64,000 bases of DNA, taken from NCBI GenBank assembly GCA_030710605.1, contig CP092879.1, forward strand, positions 19,378,702 to 19,442,701, read 5' to 3'. A model generated the notes under the pieces. The model saw only the letters and a program-made list of their open reading frames with translations, was not told the origin of the DNA and searched no databases. The translations under genes and the position numbers were made by a program. Positions 46,110 through 56,689 of the stretch are shown here, piece by piece. The first letter of the stretch is position 1, and each line of letters begins with the position of its first letter. This DNA comes from Cordylochernes scorpioides (lineage: Eukaryota; Arthropoda; Arachnida; Pseudoscorpiones; Chernetidae).

Positions 46110-46265
46110 TGAGACATTAGCGCGCCATCTGTGTTAAAGAAATGAAACTATTCATCGTATTTTTTTTTGTCAATTGAAACAGCTTCCTACTATCCTTACT
46201 GCGATGAGATAATTGTTCTCAAGGTGCTTATGTCCATAGTTTCATTAAATAAGAAAAATAATCTC
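46110..46265. mobile_element. Fragment of the hammerhead-like repeat flanks
   Basis: GCGCGCCATCTGTGTTAAAG, CTACTATCCTTACTGCGATG and GCTTATGTCCATAGTTTC are family flanks; the core is deleted. Confidence 0.55.
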
Positions 46266-46653
46266 ATTGAATAGTTTCGGTTTGATTAAGTTATCTCCCT
46301 AAACAAACAATAAGTCCAAAGTATGCATAATTCGGCTATAGTATGTCCCAAATTTCAGACGTTTTTCTATTCCCTGTGGTACACTGAAAACTTATAAACG
46401 ATCACAGATCGTGTCACCATGTCAGGGTTGTCGCTTCACCTTTGATTTCAGTGAGGTATCATCGGCATTTTGTCGCCAGTCACGGGACAATCTTATCATC
46501 AGCTATCTCTGGGTCACAGACTCTGATTCAACACGTAAGTCGCTACCTACCCCCATAATGTTTTGTAGTTAGACGCTTAACATTCTGTACACTAGAGATT
46601 ACACACATTAGTCTTTTTGAAAATTGAGCAAAATCCATACTTAAATCATTATA

Positions 46654-46813
46654 CAGTAGAACCTCCCTTCAGCGGACATCTCTCCACAAAGGACAGTTTT
46701 CATTTGTAAAATGACCATTTTTATTATTTAGCAACTGTTCGGTAAGAAGACACCTCTCCCTAAAGGATACTTTGGCTCTGCAATTAGGTGTCCTTTACAG
46801 GGAGGTTCTACTG
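46654..46813. mobile_element. Pogo-like MITE
   Basis: Termini CAGTAGAACCTCCCTT and AGGGAGGTTCTACTG with TA on both sides; 160 bp, non-coding. Further copies: 47234-47407 and 52824-52998. Confidence 0.85.
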
Positions 46814-46818
46814 TATAA

Positions 46819-47056
46819 TAAAAAGGCATATATTAGATTGAATAAAAATATTTATTTGCCAATATTTCGGTTGTCTGAACGCTAACCTTTGTCAGGGCAT
46901 TACAGTTTGTATAAACAAACTCAGCGCCACATAGCGTCAGTAGATTTGTTTGTTTGAACAAAATGTAATACCTTGACAAAGGTTGGCGTTCAGACAACCG
47001 AAATATTGGCAAATAAATATTTTTACTCAATCCACAACATATGCCTTTTTATTATC
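46819..47056. mobile_element. Inverted-repeat MITE (complete)
   Basis: The arms contain AATAAAAAGGCATAT, CAATATTTCGGTTGTCTGAA and CGCTAACCTTTGTCAGGGCA, and pair almost end to end around AGCGCCACATAGCG. Half copies: 31435-31575 and 57318-57440. Confidence 0.8.
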
Positions 47057-47233
47057 AAATACATAAGGCTATACATCTAATCTGAATATTTCAAAGGGTA
47101 AAAATCACCTCTTTTATACCCAGGTTGTTTGTGATTTACTTCATCAACAGAGATGAGTTAATCTTCCAAATGTTAGAAAAATAAATTTTCTAATAAATAG
47201 AATATATATGCGCATTTATTATAATTGTTGATA

Positions 47234-47407
47234 CAGTAGAACCTCCCTTAACGGACACCCCGCTAGCGGATACCTCTCTACAAAGGACAGTTTTCATTTG
47301 CAAAATTACCATTTTTACAATTTAGCAACTCTCCGGTAAGAGGACACCTCTCCCTAAAGGACACTTTGGCTCTGAATTTAGGTGTCCTTTACAGGGAGGT
47401 TCTACTG
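47234..47407. mobile_element. Pogo-like MITE
   Basis: CAGTAGAACCTCCCTTAACG and GGGAGGTTCTACTG with TA flanks. Confidence 0.85.
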
Positions 47408-47664
47408 TAACAATAATAATATGGATTACTTAAATTTTCAAATTACTAATCTGTGTTCCCATAGATATAATGTTCATACTTTAGTCATTTTAGCTGAATA
47501 TACCTCTTCGACATCGTGAATAAGTTCAAAATTGTGATATATGTAAGTTAAATTGCAAGATTCAACCCCTTTATTAATATCGTTTCTATTAAATTGCTCA
47601 ACTTGAAATTTTTACTTTGTCTTATAACGAAAAACAAACAAACATAACGCCATTTCTCTACACT

Positions 47665-47864
47665 AGGGGTCGGCAAACTTTTGAGTAAGAAGAGTAAAAA
47701 TTGCAATTTTTAAAATTTCAAAGTTTTTAAAGAGTCACAAATTTTTTTCTTGCCAACAATAAATAGTACTCGCTTAAATAATATTTGTGTATGGAACTAT
47801 ATAAAGAGCTTCACATCCAAAAGAGCCGCATGTGGATCGCGAGCCGCAGTTTGCCGACCTCTGG
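47665..47864. mobile_element. hAT-type MITE
   Basis: Ends AGGGGTCGGCAAACTTTTG and GCAGTTTGCCGACCTCTGG. The flanks TCTACACT and TCTATACT (8 bp, one mismatch) fit a hAT target duplication. 200 bp, non-coding. The GGTCGGCAAAC terminus is a widespread hAT signature. Confidence 0.85.
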
Positions 47865-47937
47865 TCTATACTGATGTGCAAAAGCTAAGGAACGGATTAG
47901 TTTTATTTAATTAAAAAAATGCTTGAATACAGTTTCA

Positions 47938-47962
47938 ATACACACACACACACACACACACA
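47938..47962. repeat. (CA)n at the 5' side of the ORF1 module
   Basis: About 12 CA units directly left of the GC-rich LINE module. Probably the original target microsatellite. Confidence 0.8.
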
Positions 47963-48078
47963 CTCGGCCGTGCGGCACGCATTTGTCGAGCTCCGCCTTT
48001 TTCCCATCCTGGCGGGTGTATGGCTACCGGCAGTACGCCGAATTTAGCACGGCTGAAAGCCCATTCAAAGCTGATCAA

Positions 48079-49918
48079 ATGCCTGAAAGGCACAGCAACG
48101 TAGCACAGCCCTGTGCAGAGAAATCTGCAATTTTCAATTCGCAGAGAAATATCTCGAATACTAGTGAGAGAATTGAAACTTATGCAAATTCTCCCGCCGG
48201 CGGAAGAAATGTAAATTCGGCCGCGCCGTTCAACTTGGCGGCTCTCCCTTCTTCCAACCGCGGTGCCGATGCCCAAAGAAACTGGGCAGACTATGCCGAG
48301 AATGTGAATTCTGAGGAGGATGACAGCTTCACAGTCGTAAAAGGCAGGAAGAGGCGCCGCGACTCGCCGGATCTGCCTGCCATGGCCGCGCAGTCTAACA
48401 GCGCTGGCACTTCTCGCCGACAGCGACCGTCGACGGGACGGATGCCCCAGGTCCAGGAAATCAGGACCACGAGGGCACACGTCATGGAGGCCAGGGCTCG
48501 CCAGGCGTCCTGCACCGAGGAGCAGTGCTGTTTCCTCGAGTTCTGTCCGGAATACCAGACCTACCAGTACATGAAGGCTTTGGAAAAGGTGGTCGGAAGC
48601 ACAGGAAACATTGTCCAGTTCACTAAGGTGAACGGGCAATACTTGGTCGGACTCGCCAACAGATCCCTGGCGGAGCGCCTAGTTCGAGAGGGCCTCGAGA
48701 TCGAGGGAACCCTTCTCAAGACCTTCCCCTTCAGAAGAACTTCAATCAGAGTCACGATTGGGAACCTCCCCTTCTTTGTGGGAGACGCCGCCGTCATGGA
48801 TGCTCTCTCCAGATACGGCCGAATAACCTCCATCGCCCCCAAACAGCTTAGGGTTGGAGAGTTTAATTTCACCGACGGCCGCCGGGAGGCCTTTATACTC
48901 CTCCATGACGGCATAACCGCCGAAATGCTCCCCTCTCGATTCGAACTGAGGATCAAGGGCGAGCCATGGCCAGCTTTCCTGACCCACGGAGTCAAATGCT
49001 CGAAATGCCGTGGTCAAGGTCACCGAAGAGCAAACTGCCCCCAACTCCATGGGCGTCCTACTACCGCCAGACGGGCCTCACCGCCCCCCTTCCACCGGCC
49101 TTCCACCATCGACCGCACCTGGGCTGCCTGGACCGTCTCCGGCCGCGCCAACCCCGCCGGCGCCTACCAGCCCAGCTGTCAGGCTTTCCGGCGCTCAACC
49201 AGATGCCCGAGTTGCGTCCCCACCATCTACGGCGCTCCGGCCGTCTACACCAGCGCCTCCGGCCTCATCTGTGCCGGTGGTGGCCCCTGTTCCTCCATCA
49301 GTGGCCCCTGCACCTGTAGATCCCGCGGGCCCTCGCTCGGCAGCAACTGAGCCGACGCCTCCCGCCCGGCCGGACTTCATTGCCCCGTGTGGCCCTCTGC
49401 CTGCACAGGGGACCCTCGGACCTGCGACCCACACACCGGATGTCGACATGACCACCACTGAGGAGCCCTCTGCTCCCTCACCAGCCGCAGTTTCAACACC
49501 CCCACTGCCTGCGCCTCGGCCTGCTGGGCCGACACCATCTGCTCCCCACAAAGAGGATCCGACACCGGCTATGACACCTCCGTCCCCACCACCTACCCCG
49601 ATGGAGGAAGACCTGCCGCCGAACCTGGGTGATTGCATCGATGGAATTTTGGGAGAGATCATCATTTCCAATATCGACCCTGGACCCTTGGTCGATGATG
49701 AAATCTCCTGGACCGAAGCCATTGATGCCATCCTACATCCCCATTCTAGGGCGCCTTTCCTTGCGAGACTCTCGCCTATTTTGAAGAAAAACTACGCTGT
49801 CTTTTTCGAGGCGGCCATCGAGCGCGCTCGGGATTCCCATCCCAGAATCCTCAGCGGGTTGTCCGAGCTCAGGAGGGCCTTGGCTCCCAAGACTAGACGT
49901 CACCGCGGCAAGCGCTAA
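48079..49918 (+). pseudogene. Tx1-like ORF1 (RRM-like plus CCHC), one frameshift
   Basis: ORF1 is an RNA-binding chaperone of the retrotransposon particle. The first ATG in frame is 48079; the frame runs open back through (CA)n without another ATG. Regions: a low-complexity N-terminus; RIRVTIGNLPFF-type RRM-like fold (about 48740-48960, reading SIRVTIGNLPFFVGD); zinc knuckle CSKCRGQGHRRANC (48997-49038, C-x2-C-x4-H-x4-C). After the knuckle, frame 1 decays into low-quality text. The frame starting at 49010 carries on with a Pro/Ala/Thr-rich linker and a well-structured C-terminal domain to the stop at 49918. One indel near 49040-49100 therefore splits an original protein of about 610 residues. 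A programmed frameshift is possible but unsupported. GC-rich codons contrast sharply with the surroundings. Confidence 0.75.
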
Positions 49919-49944
49919 CCTAATGTATATACCCCTCTCTTCTC

Positions 49945-50007
49945 TCTTTCTCTTTGAGATGTAACATTGTCTAGAAGACAATAAATTATTTTCAATTGTC
50001 AAATTGT
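49945..50007 (+). other. LINE 3' tail, copy 1
   Basis: CTCTTTGAGATGTAACATTG, TCTAGAAGACAATAAATTAT and TTTCAATTGTC, compared with copy 2 at 52540-52590. The AATAAA inside it could be the polyadenylation signal. An internal AATTGTCAAATTGTC duplication is present only here. Confidence 0.75.
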
Positions 50008-50019
50008 CACACACACACC
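50008..50019. repeat. Short (CA)n between the two LINE modules
   Basis: TCACACACACACC joins the tail of the ORF1 module to the ORF2 module. Confidence 0.8.
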
Positions 50020-52472
50020 CGGTCAGCGTCATCAGGGACGAGGAGGACAACGTCATCGAGGGCCCAGAGCTTCGGCGGAGGGCGTTCGCGACCTTCCAGC
50101 CCCGCTTCGCCCGTCCCACCAGCGATCCAGCTGCGGGAGCTGCCTTCATCGCCAGCAGCGCGCCCACCACCACCACCACCCGCGAGCTGAGTGAGGAGGA
50201 CCCGCTCCACCGGCCAGACATCAGCCCCAGCGAGATAGCCCACGCCATCGAGCACCTCCCTCGCGGAAAGGCCCCCGGCTGGGACGGCTTGCCGTGCGAG
50301 CTCCTCGTCGCCTTCAACGAGGACTTCTTCGCGGAAGCTCTGGCCCGGGTGTTCGCGGCTTCACGGCTCCGCGGTGCCCTACCTCCGTCGACGCGGCGCA
50401 GCTCCATCTGCCTCGTGCCCAAGGCCCGCGGAGGTCGCGGCCTTGATGGTTACAGGCCTGTCGCGCTGCCCTCGGCCGACTACAGGGTCCTGGCCGCCAT
50501 CCTTCACCGGCGCCTCAAGCCCCACCTGCGGACCCTTGTGCCGGAATGCCAGACCTACGCCGTCCCCGGGAGGTCCCCGTCATGGAACATCGCCATGGTG
50601 ACGGACGCCGTCGAGGAGGCCACCGCCCTGGGCTCGCCGCTGGCCGTCATGGGCGTAGACCTGGAGTCCGCCTTTGACTCACTAGACCGCGGCTTCTTGG
50701 AGTCCCTGCTAACGTCCCTCCGCCTCCCGCCAGCCTTCAGGGCCTGGATCAACATCCTCTACGCCGGGGCGGACGCCACCATCCGGGCCGGAGGCTTCTA
50801 CACCACCGCCTTCCCCCTCCTCAACGGCCTAAGACAGGGTTGCGCCGTGAGTGCCGCACTCTTCAGCATTGCCACGGGGCCGCTGCTACGTCGCCTGGAG
50901 TTGACCCTCGGCGTGGGCAATGTCATCGCTTACGCCGACGACATCGTCCTCCTATTTCATCGCGACGGTGACTTCGAACGGGTGGCGACCGTCTTCGAAG
51001 AATACAAGCAGGCCTCCGGAGTTGGCGTGAACCTCCGGAAGAGCGCTGGCCTCTGGTGCGGCGCCTGGCGCAACCGCGGCGACTCCCCTCTCGGCGCCTC
51101 CTGGTCGACCACCTCCATCAGGGTCCTCGGGCTCGACATCGCCCCCAGGAGCACCGTCGCCCACCGGGAGCAGCATCTCCTGGCCCTCCTGGAGACTGCA
51201 TGCCGCAAATGGACGCCCTTCACCCGCGGCCTCTCCCTCGTCGGGCGAGCAAGAGCGGCGAACACGCTGGTGGGCTCTGTCATCCAGCACCACCTGCATG
51301 GCTACCTACCATCACCCCCGACCATCGCCAAGCTGCAGGCCCGACTGGCGAGATTCGTCTGGGGACAGGACCACACGGCGTGGCTTTCCGCCGATGTCAT
51401 GGCGAGGCCAGTTGCCATCGGAGGCCTCGGCCTCCTCGACCTCGCGACCCAGCTCCAGCTCGCCTGCCTCAAGGGGGTGCAGGTCGCGCTCCGCGGGGGC
51501 AGAAATGCCTTCAGCTGGCTGGTCGGCGGCAACAGCGGGGAAGCCTGGATCTACCCTCCACCGGACGGCACCCGTCTCCAGCCCCGCCGTCTCCGGCTGC
51601 TGAAGCTATGGGAGGAGGCCTCCAACATCCTGGGCCTCAACCACCGGGCGGTCCCCACGGCTCAGCTGCTGGACCTCCCCATCATCGGCGGCTGCCGGTT
51701 CCTCCGCCCTCCCGACCTCCTGGCCCCCGCCCGCTGGAGCGGAGCCCGAGTCCGGGACCTCATCGAGGAGGAACACCTCATCGCCCGCCCTACGCGCTCG
51801 GCCCTGACTGACGCCGCGGCCCTGGGCGCCTTCTGTCGGAGGCTGACCTCCGAGAACGCCGTGGGCTTCGGGGCGGAGTCTGCACCCTCATCTAGCTCTT
51901 TAGCTGCGGCCGTGGTGCTGCGAGGGACGGCTACGCCGTTCCTCAACGGCCTCACGACCCGCTCGGCCCGACGGGCCCTGGATCGTCCGCGCCTCGCCGC
52001 CACGCCCATCTCCAGATTCCTGGCGAGATGGACGCCCACCATCAATCCACCATCCAGGATCGACTGGGCCTCGCTGCGGCGCTGCGCCTATTCGGGTCAC
52101 GAGGCCGACGCAGCTCTCAAGCTAGCCCTCCACGCCCTGCCCCATCCGGCCCATCCTGCCTCGGTCGGCCCCTCCTGTCCTGCCTGCGGGTCCATCGACC
52201 GCTCCCTCGGCCACCGTTACTGGTGCTGCCGTTCCATCAGGCCTCTCATCAGAGAGGCCTTCAACATCATAGGGCGGCCCCCTGACCTGCAGGCTTGGAT
52301 CTTCGGCGGGTCCGGCCTTGAGGACGATGCCCTTTCCATCCTGGCGTCGGCAAAGTTGCGAATCTATCGCTACTTTGTCCAGGTTGGGCTCGGAGAAGCG
52401 GTAGAGGACCCGCTCATCGCCTGGTCCAGGACCCTCCAGCGCCGAGGTCTCCTACTTTTAGCCCCCTTGTAA
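50020..52472 (+). CDS. LINE ORF2: reverse transcriptase, endonuclease missing
   Basis: An uninterrupted frame of about 815 codons with no native start; it opens in the CA repeat and has no ATG before the RT. The N-terminal RDEEDNVIEGPELRRRAF is the linker normally found between the APE-type endonuclease and RT, so the endonuclease is lost. RT signatures: GKAPGWDG (50264-50287), GVDLESAFDSLD (about 50652-50687), LRQGCAVSAALFS (about 50830-50868) and YADD (50931-50942). The C-terminal finger is CPACGSIDRSLGHRYWCC (52176-52229; C-x2-C-x8-H-x4-C). The stop is at 52470-52472. The RT catalytic residues are intact, but the element cannot nick its target. GC content is far above the flanks. Clade: Tx1/L1-like by the neighbouring ORF1; the RT alone does not settle it. 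Confidence 0.85.
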
Positions 52473-52590
52473 ATTTGTATATTATATATGTATATATTTA
52501 ATTCTTTTTGTATATATTTTCTTCTCTCTCTCTCTCTCTCTCTTTGATATGTAACATTGTCTAGAAGACAATAAATAATGTTTAATTGTC
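50020..52590 (+). mobile_element. Tx1-like LINE, 5'-truncated ORF2 copy
   Basis: Begins abruptly after (CA)n inside ORF2 and ends with the shared 3' tail and a new (CA)n. Truncation at the 5' end is the usual result of incomplete reverse transcription. Its position directly downstream of a copy of its own 3' tail suggests insertion into the (CA)n tail left by the first copy. Confidence 0.75.
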
Positions 52591-52607
52591 ACACACACAC
52601 ACACACA
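52540..52607 (+). other. LINE 3' tail, copy 2, plus (CA)n
   Basis: GATATGTAACATTGTCTAGA, AGACAATAAATAATGTTTAA, TTGTC, then (CA)n to 52607. Almost the same as 49945-50019. Confidence 0.8.
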
Positions 52608-52745
52608 AAAGCCTTTATTAAGATACACAGGTCTTACAGAGGATTCTCCTTGGGGTTACAGGACGGAGAAACCTATGAAAGTGGGAAATAAAAAAAAATG
52701 GAGAAAGATTATATACATATGGTAAATATATACAGATTATAAGAA
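52608..52745 (-). mobile_element. LINE 3' end, minus strand, joined at (TG)n/(CA)n
   Basis: On the minus strand: CTCCGTCCTGTAACCCCAAG, GAGAATCCTCTGTAAGACC, CTTAATAAAGGC, then (TG)n. The (CA)n of the Tx1-like element is at the same time the (TG)n tail of this element. This indicates insertion of one into the microsatellite tail of the other. Confidence 0.75.
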
Positions 52746-52823
52746 AAAAAAATAAGAAAGAAAAAAAAATACAGTTTCAATATTTTCTGTGTTTACATGT
52801 TACTAGATCACTAATGTCATATA

Positions 52824-52998
52824 CAGTAGGCCTTCCCTGTAAAGGACACCTAATTGCAGAGCCAAAGTGTCCTTTAGGGAAAGGTGTCTTCTTACCGGAG
52901 AGTTACTAAATAGTAAAAATGGAAATTTTGCAAATGAAAACTGTCCTTTGTAGAGAGATGTCCTCTAGCTCGAGTGTTCTCTCATGGAGGTTCTACTG
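52824..52998. mobile_element. Pogo-like MITE
   Basis: CAGTAGGCCTTCCCTGTAAA and GGAGGTTCTACTG with TA flanks; interior inverted relative to 47234-47407. Confidence 0.85.
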
Positions 52999-53162
52999 TA
53001 TATAAAAATGTCATATATATATTTCTGTAATAATATATTCTTCCCCGCCACAGTGAACGGCAGATCTAAAAACGACCAAAAGTTTACTTTTACTCGTATA
53101 TCTGATGGCGGGTCTCCAGTCATAGATTTCCAGGTCATCTTACCAGCTCTATGTTGTAGACT

Positions 53163-53473
53163 GGGGGATCGGTGGAAGGATGGTCTAAACCGTTGGTTTT
53201 CGACCGCTACGACCCGGGTTCGATTCTCGCATTGGGCACATTTTTCTGATAAAAAAAAGCTCTAATGGCCCTTGATTCTTGCAAAAGTCCAACCCCACCA
53301 ACGAGTGCAAGTAACCAAATGGGGTTCTGGCAGATTTGTAAGTGCAGTGTCGAACTGCTTTTCACATGTGTAGACATGTGGTGCACTTACAGTAAAAGCA
53401 GTCGCCTACTTTTATCCACCATGGTTATCATGGCTTGTACCACGTCTACTAGGGATAAGCAAAAAAAAAAAAA
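53163..53473 (+). mobile_element. tRNA-derived SINE, complete
   Basis: A tRNA-like head (TCGGTGGAAGGATGGTCTAA, box B GGGTTCGATTC) is followed by an A-rich linker. The body contains TTCTTGCAAAAGTCCAACCC, CACATGTGTAGACATGTGG and TAGGGATAAGC, and ends in an A-run. Flanking GTTGTAGACT (53153-53162) and GTTGTAAACT (53474-53483) are a target duplication with one mismatch. By eye the head is nearest tRNA-Glu(TTC), but that is tentative. Transcription would be by RNA polymerase III. The LINE partner is unknown; the poly(A) tail suggests an L1/Tx1- or RTE-type machinery. Confidence 0.85.
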
Positions 53474-53704
53474 GTTGTAAACTTTATAATAACTGCAAAC
53501 CGCCTTATTCATAGCACCTACACCTCTCTTGTTAGAAACTCAAAATCACATATCACATCACACTTACGGTACTTACATCTGTCCAAACATACCATTGATC
53601 AATAGATACCATCTTTCGTACTTAACCTAAACGACCTATCTAATGATAATTGGCCCATAGATTCTTCAATTGACTACCAAGACAATTTGTATACCAGTAC
53701 AACA

Positions 53705-54014
53705 TTTTTTTTTTTGCTTATCCCTAGTACACGTGGTACAGACCATAATAATCATGGTGGGTAGTTAGCGACTGCTTTTACTGTAAGTGCACCACATGTC
53801 TACACATGTGAAAATCAGTTCGACTTTTACACTTACAAATCTGCCAGAGCCCCGTTTGGTTACTTGCACTAGCTGGTGGGGTTGGACTTTTTCAAGAAAC
53901 GGGGGCCATTGGAGCATTTTTTTTAAATCATAAAAAAGTGTCCAATGCGGGAATCGAACCCGGGTCGTAGCGGTCGAAAACCAAAGGTTTAGACCATCCT
54001 TCCACCGACCCCCC
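53705..54014 (-). mobile_element. tRNA-derived SINE, minus strand
   Basis: T-run, GCTTATCCCTAGTACACGTG, body, then GGGAATCGAACCCGGGTCGT (box B complement) and CCACCGACCCCCC. Same family as 53163-53473. Confidence 0.85.
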
Positions 54015-54350
54015 AGAACAACAATGAAAGCAATTATACATGCAGACAGCGAGGCTGAAATAATACTCGAATCTCTAGAGAAAATTTGAAATAATCCTCA
54101 CATCTACCAACGCAACAACCTAAACATTTACAAATCTGTCATCTCAGGTATATCCCGTCGGAAGATGGGAAAAAAAGAGTAAAAAGTTATTATTAGTAGT
54201 ATTCCTTATTATTAATAATCCAAATTAACTACAGACAAAGCTATAACGTTCTTCACTTTGAATATTTTATCAACATTTCCTTATTTTATAATCAGCTTTC
54301 TATATTTCCAAAAGGATTCTATGTATGCTATGGAAGCGGCATAATGGTAT
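54015..54350. other. No recognisable feature
   Basis: AT-rich; nothing supported. Confidence 0.3.
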
Positions 54351-54354
54351 CTAA

Positions 54355-54970
54355 TATAAATGAAAACACCAAAACGCGAATTTTTCTTTTCACAAATAAA
54401 TCAAACTTCTACTGCCCTTACTGCGATGACAAAATATATTGGGAAGGGTTGGCTCATCAGTGGTGAACCCTCCCAGAGGTTTCGCCAATTTAATATATCA
54501 GACCGCTTCTTTAGAGCTCTAATACTGTATTGGATCATTCTGCTTTTATATGCTATACTGAAAGGTAGAATCTTAGAAATGGTATTTAAGCAAACTATTG
54601 ACATAAGCTTCTTTAGAGCTCTAATACTGTATTGGATCATTCTGCTTTTATATGCTATACTGAAAGGTAGAATCTTAGAAATGGTATTTAAGCAAACTAT
54701 TGACATAAGCTTCTTTAGAGCTCTAATACTGTATTGGATCATTCTGCTTTTATATGTTACACTGAAGGGTGGAATCTTAGAAATGGTATTTAAGCAAACT
54801 ATGGACATAAGCTTTTAGGACAGTAGAATTACATTTAAAAATTTGCATCGAGGAATGCTCTTCCGCAAACAATAAGTTTGATTTATTTATGAAAATAAAC
54901 ATTCGCGTTTGTGGTTTTTATTTGTTTTATTAGTTGGCGCGTTATTGCTATGTATTAATGATGACATCTA
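54355..54970 (-). mobile_element. Hammerhead-like repeat with internal triplication
   Basis: The minus-strand core at 54506-54449 keeps GCGGTC, GGCGAAACC and CTGATGAGCCAA, but stem I (TGATA) is broken. Upstream of the core a 102-bp unit beginning CTTCTTTAGAGCTCTAATAC on the plus strand is present three times (54506, 54608, 54710). Confidence 0.75.
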
Positions 54971-55078
54971 TATAGATTTATGAAAGTCATTTAAAAAATA
55001 AATCATCAAAATATGACTTGGAATTTTTCCGCATTGTAGCGATAAAAACTGAAGGCGTTGAGTTTACCTCAAACTGGG

Positions 55079-55442
55079 TTACCCTCGGGGAGCTAGTATT
55101 TTGTACTCCACAGGAATCCAGAATTTACTAATATATGAAAAAATAGTACAACTGTGAGAGAGAGAGAGAAAATATAGATAACCCGGGCTCCTGGAACGTA
55201 AATCCCCAACTACCCAGGCTGTACAGCTACAGTCTAGAAGTCTAGTCATGGGGAGAGCTGCGGTGAACCAGGTAGTTCCAGGCAGTCGGGAAGTAGAGGC
55301 AGGGTTGAAGTCTTGTACTCCAAGTAGTGTTTGTAGCTTCCTGTTTAGTATAAAAGCTGGACAAGAGAAGAGAAGGTGGTCCACAGTCTGTGACTCTTCC
55401 CGTCAGTGAAAAACTGTGATATTGTACTGGTATAAGGTTCAT
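55079..55442 (-). pseudogene. LINE ORF2 C-terminal fragment
   Basis: Minus-strand frames read MDHLLFSCPAFILNRK (from 55384), with the His-x4-Cys half of a C-terminal finger. Upstream text lies in another frame (55242-55442). The remainder is 3' UTR-like. A decayed, 5'-truncated copy. Confidence 0.55.
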
Positions 55443-55454
55443 AAATTAAGAAAA

Positions 55455-55842
55455 TAAAAAAGACATCTCCTTATTGTGCAATTAAAAGTTGCTGATGGCT
55501 TGCGCCATCTATCAGAATATATATTAACTATATGTTGATTTGTAATTATTCCAGAATTGGCCAAATACCCATTCTTGATTAATCAAGCTAACGACGAAGG
55601 CGTTTCGGGCTGTTATCCCTGAATGACCAGTTTTTTTTGGTCGTTGAGGTACAGCTTGCACCACGTTGATGAGGACCAACAGCCCGAAACGCGTACGTGG
55701 TTAACTTTTCTTTTAATTAATCAAAAATGGGTATTTGGCAAATTCTGGAATAATTAAAAATCAACGAATGGTTGATATTTATTCCGATAGATGGCGCAAT
55801 CAGCAACTTTCAGTTGCACGATAAGGAGATGCTAATATATGT
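55455..55842. mobile_element. Inverted-repeat MITE, long member, family ATCGTGCAACTGAAAG
   Basis: Termini AGACATCTCCTTATTGTGCA and TTGCACGATAAGGAGATGC. The middle contains CGTTTCGGGCTGTT and AACAGCCCGAAACGCG, a second inverted repeat around GGTCGTTGAGGTACAGCTTG, which may be a separate nested element. Confidence 0.75.
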
Positions 55843-56304
55843 CTCTCTAGGTTCCTTTTTCTTGATTTGAGAACATACAACACTGGATTCTAATTGATCC
55901 GTCGAAGAATAAGGCACTTGGCGTCAGTAGGGGCAGGTCAATTTTTTATTAATATCGAAATTTGAAAAAATATTTATGAAATAAATAACTACTTATTTTA
56001 GAATCCACATTAAAGCTTGGAAGAGTATGTGTCTCTAAAAAATAAGAGCTGATAGAACAGAACGGATCACAATATTTCTAGATTCCGAACATCAAAATCA
56101 CAATGAAACAGGTCTAAAATTCCCGGCAACAAAATATGTTGAATAATAAAATTTCTGCTTTGTTATGGAATTATTCGCACTTGAATTCTATTCATTATTT
56201 ATCATGGTAAGTTGTTAAGCCAGCTTATAAAGTTCTAGAATTGATATTTCCCCAAAAATGCGTTGATTGACAACAGCAAGCACCCATTAAACTATACCTA
56301 TTTT
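55843..56304. other. No recognisable feature
   Basis: AT-rich; nothing supported. Confidence 0.3.
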
Positions 56305-56311
56305 AGTTAAG

Positions 56312-56601
56312 AAAGTGGGGGTTGGTGAAAGGTTGGTCGAAACCGTTGGTTTTAGACCACTACGACCCGGAATCGAATCCCGCATTGGGCACTTTTTCTA
56401 ATAAAAAAAATTCTCCAATGGTCCCCACCAGCGAGTGAAAGTAACCAAAACGGGGCTCTAGCACATTTGTAAGTGCAAAAATCGAACTGCTTTTCACGTG
56501 TATAGACATGTGGTACACTTAAAGTAAAAGCAGTTGCCAACTTCTTACCCACCGTGATTATCATGGCCTGTAGCACGTGTACTAGGGATAATAGAAAAAA
56601 A
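56312..56601 (+). mobile_element. tRNA-derived SINE
   Basis: Same family as 53163-53473 with a diverged box B (CGGAATCGAATCCCG). AGTTAAG flanks both sides (56305-56311 and 56602-56608). Confidence 0.8.
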
Positions 56602-56689
56602 AGTTAAGTTTTGCAATAGGAATAGAATTCTTACTTCAGATTCTAGAAACAACCATTTCAGGACCTCTGGGAATGTCATTAAAATAATA

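Larger units (their letters stand above)
47963..50007 (+). mobile_element. Tx1-like LINE, ORF1-only copy
   Basis: This GC-rich module holds one gene, ORF1, and then a complete 3' end: GATGTAACATTGTCTAGAAG, ACAATAAATTATTTTCAATT, GTC, then (CA)n. The same 3' end closes the ORF2 module at 52545-52590. No endonuclease or RT lies between ORF1 and this tail. It therefore resembles half-LINEs such as mammalian HAL1, unless it arose by deletion. The clade call rests on the RRM-like domain plus zinc knuckle in ORF1. Confidence 0.7.

Noticed and set aside
48561..48995. Minus-strand open frames across the GC-rich LINE
   Set aside because: These are shadows of ORF1/ORF2 caused by high GC; the sense frames carry the RRM-like, CCHC and RT motifs.
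49010..49918. Separate proline-rich gene overlapping ORF1
   Set aside because: It continues ORF1 in another frame after the zinc knuckle; a single indel explains it.
53163..53240. Functional tRNA gene in the SINE head
   Set aside because: Acceptor strands do not pair well, and the unit continues into a conserved SINE body with poly(A) and target duplication.
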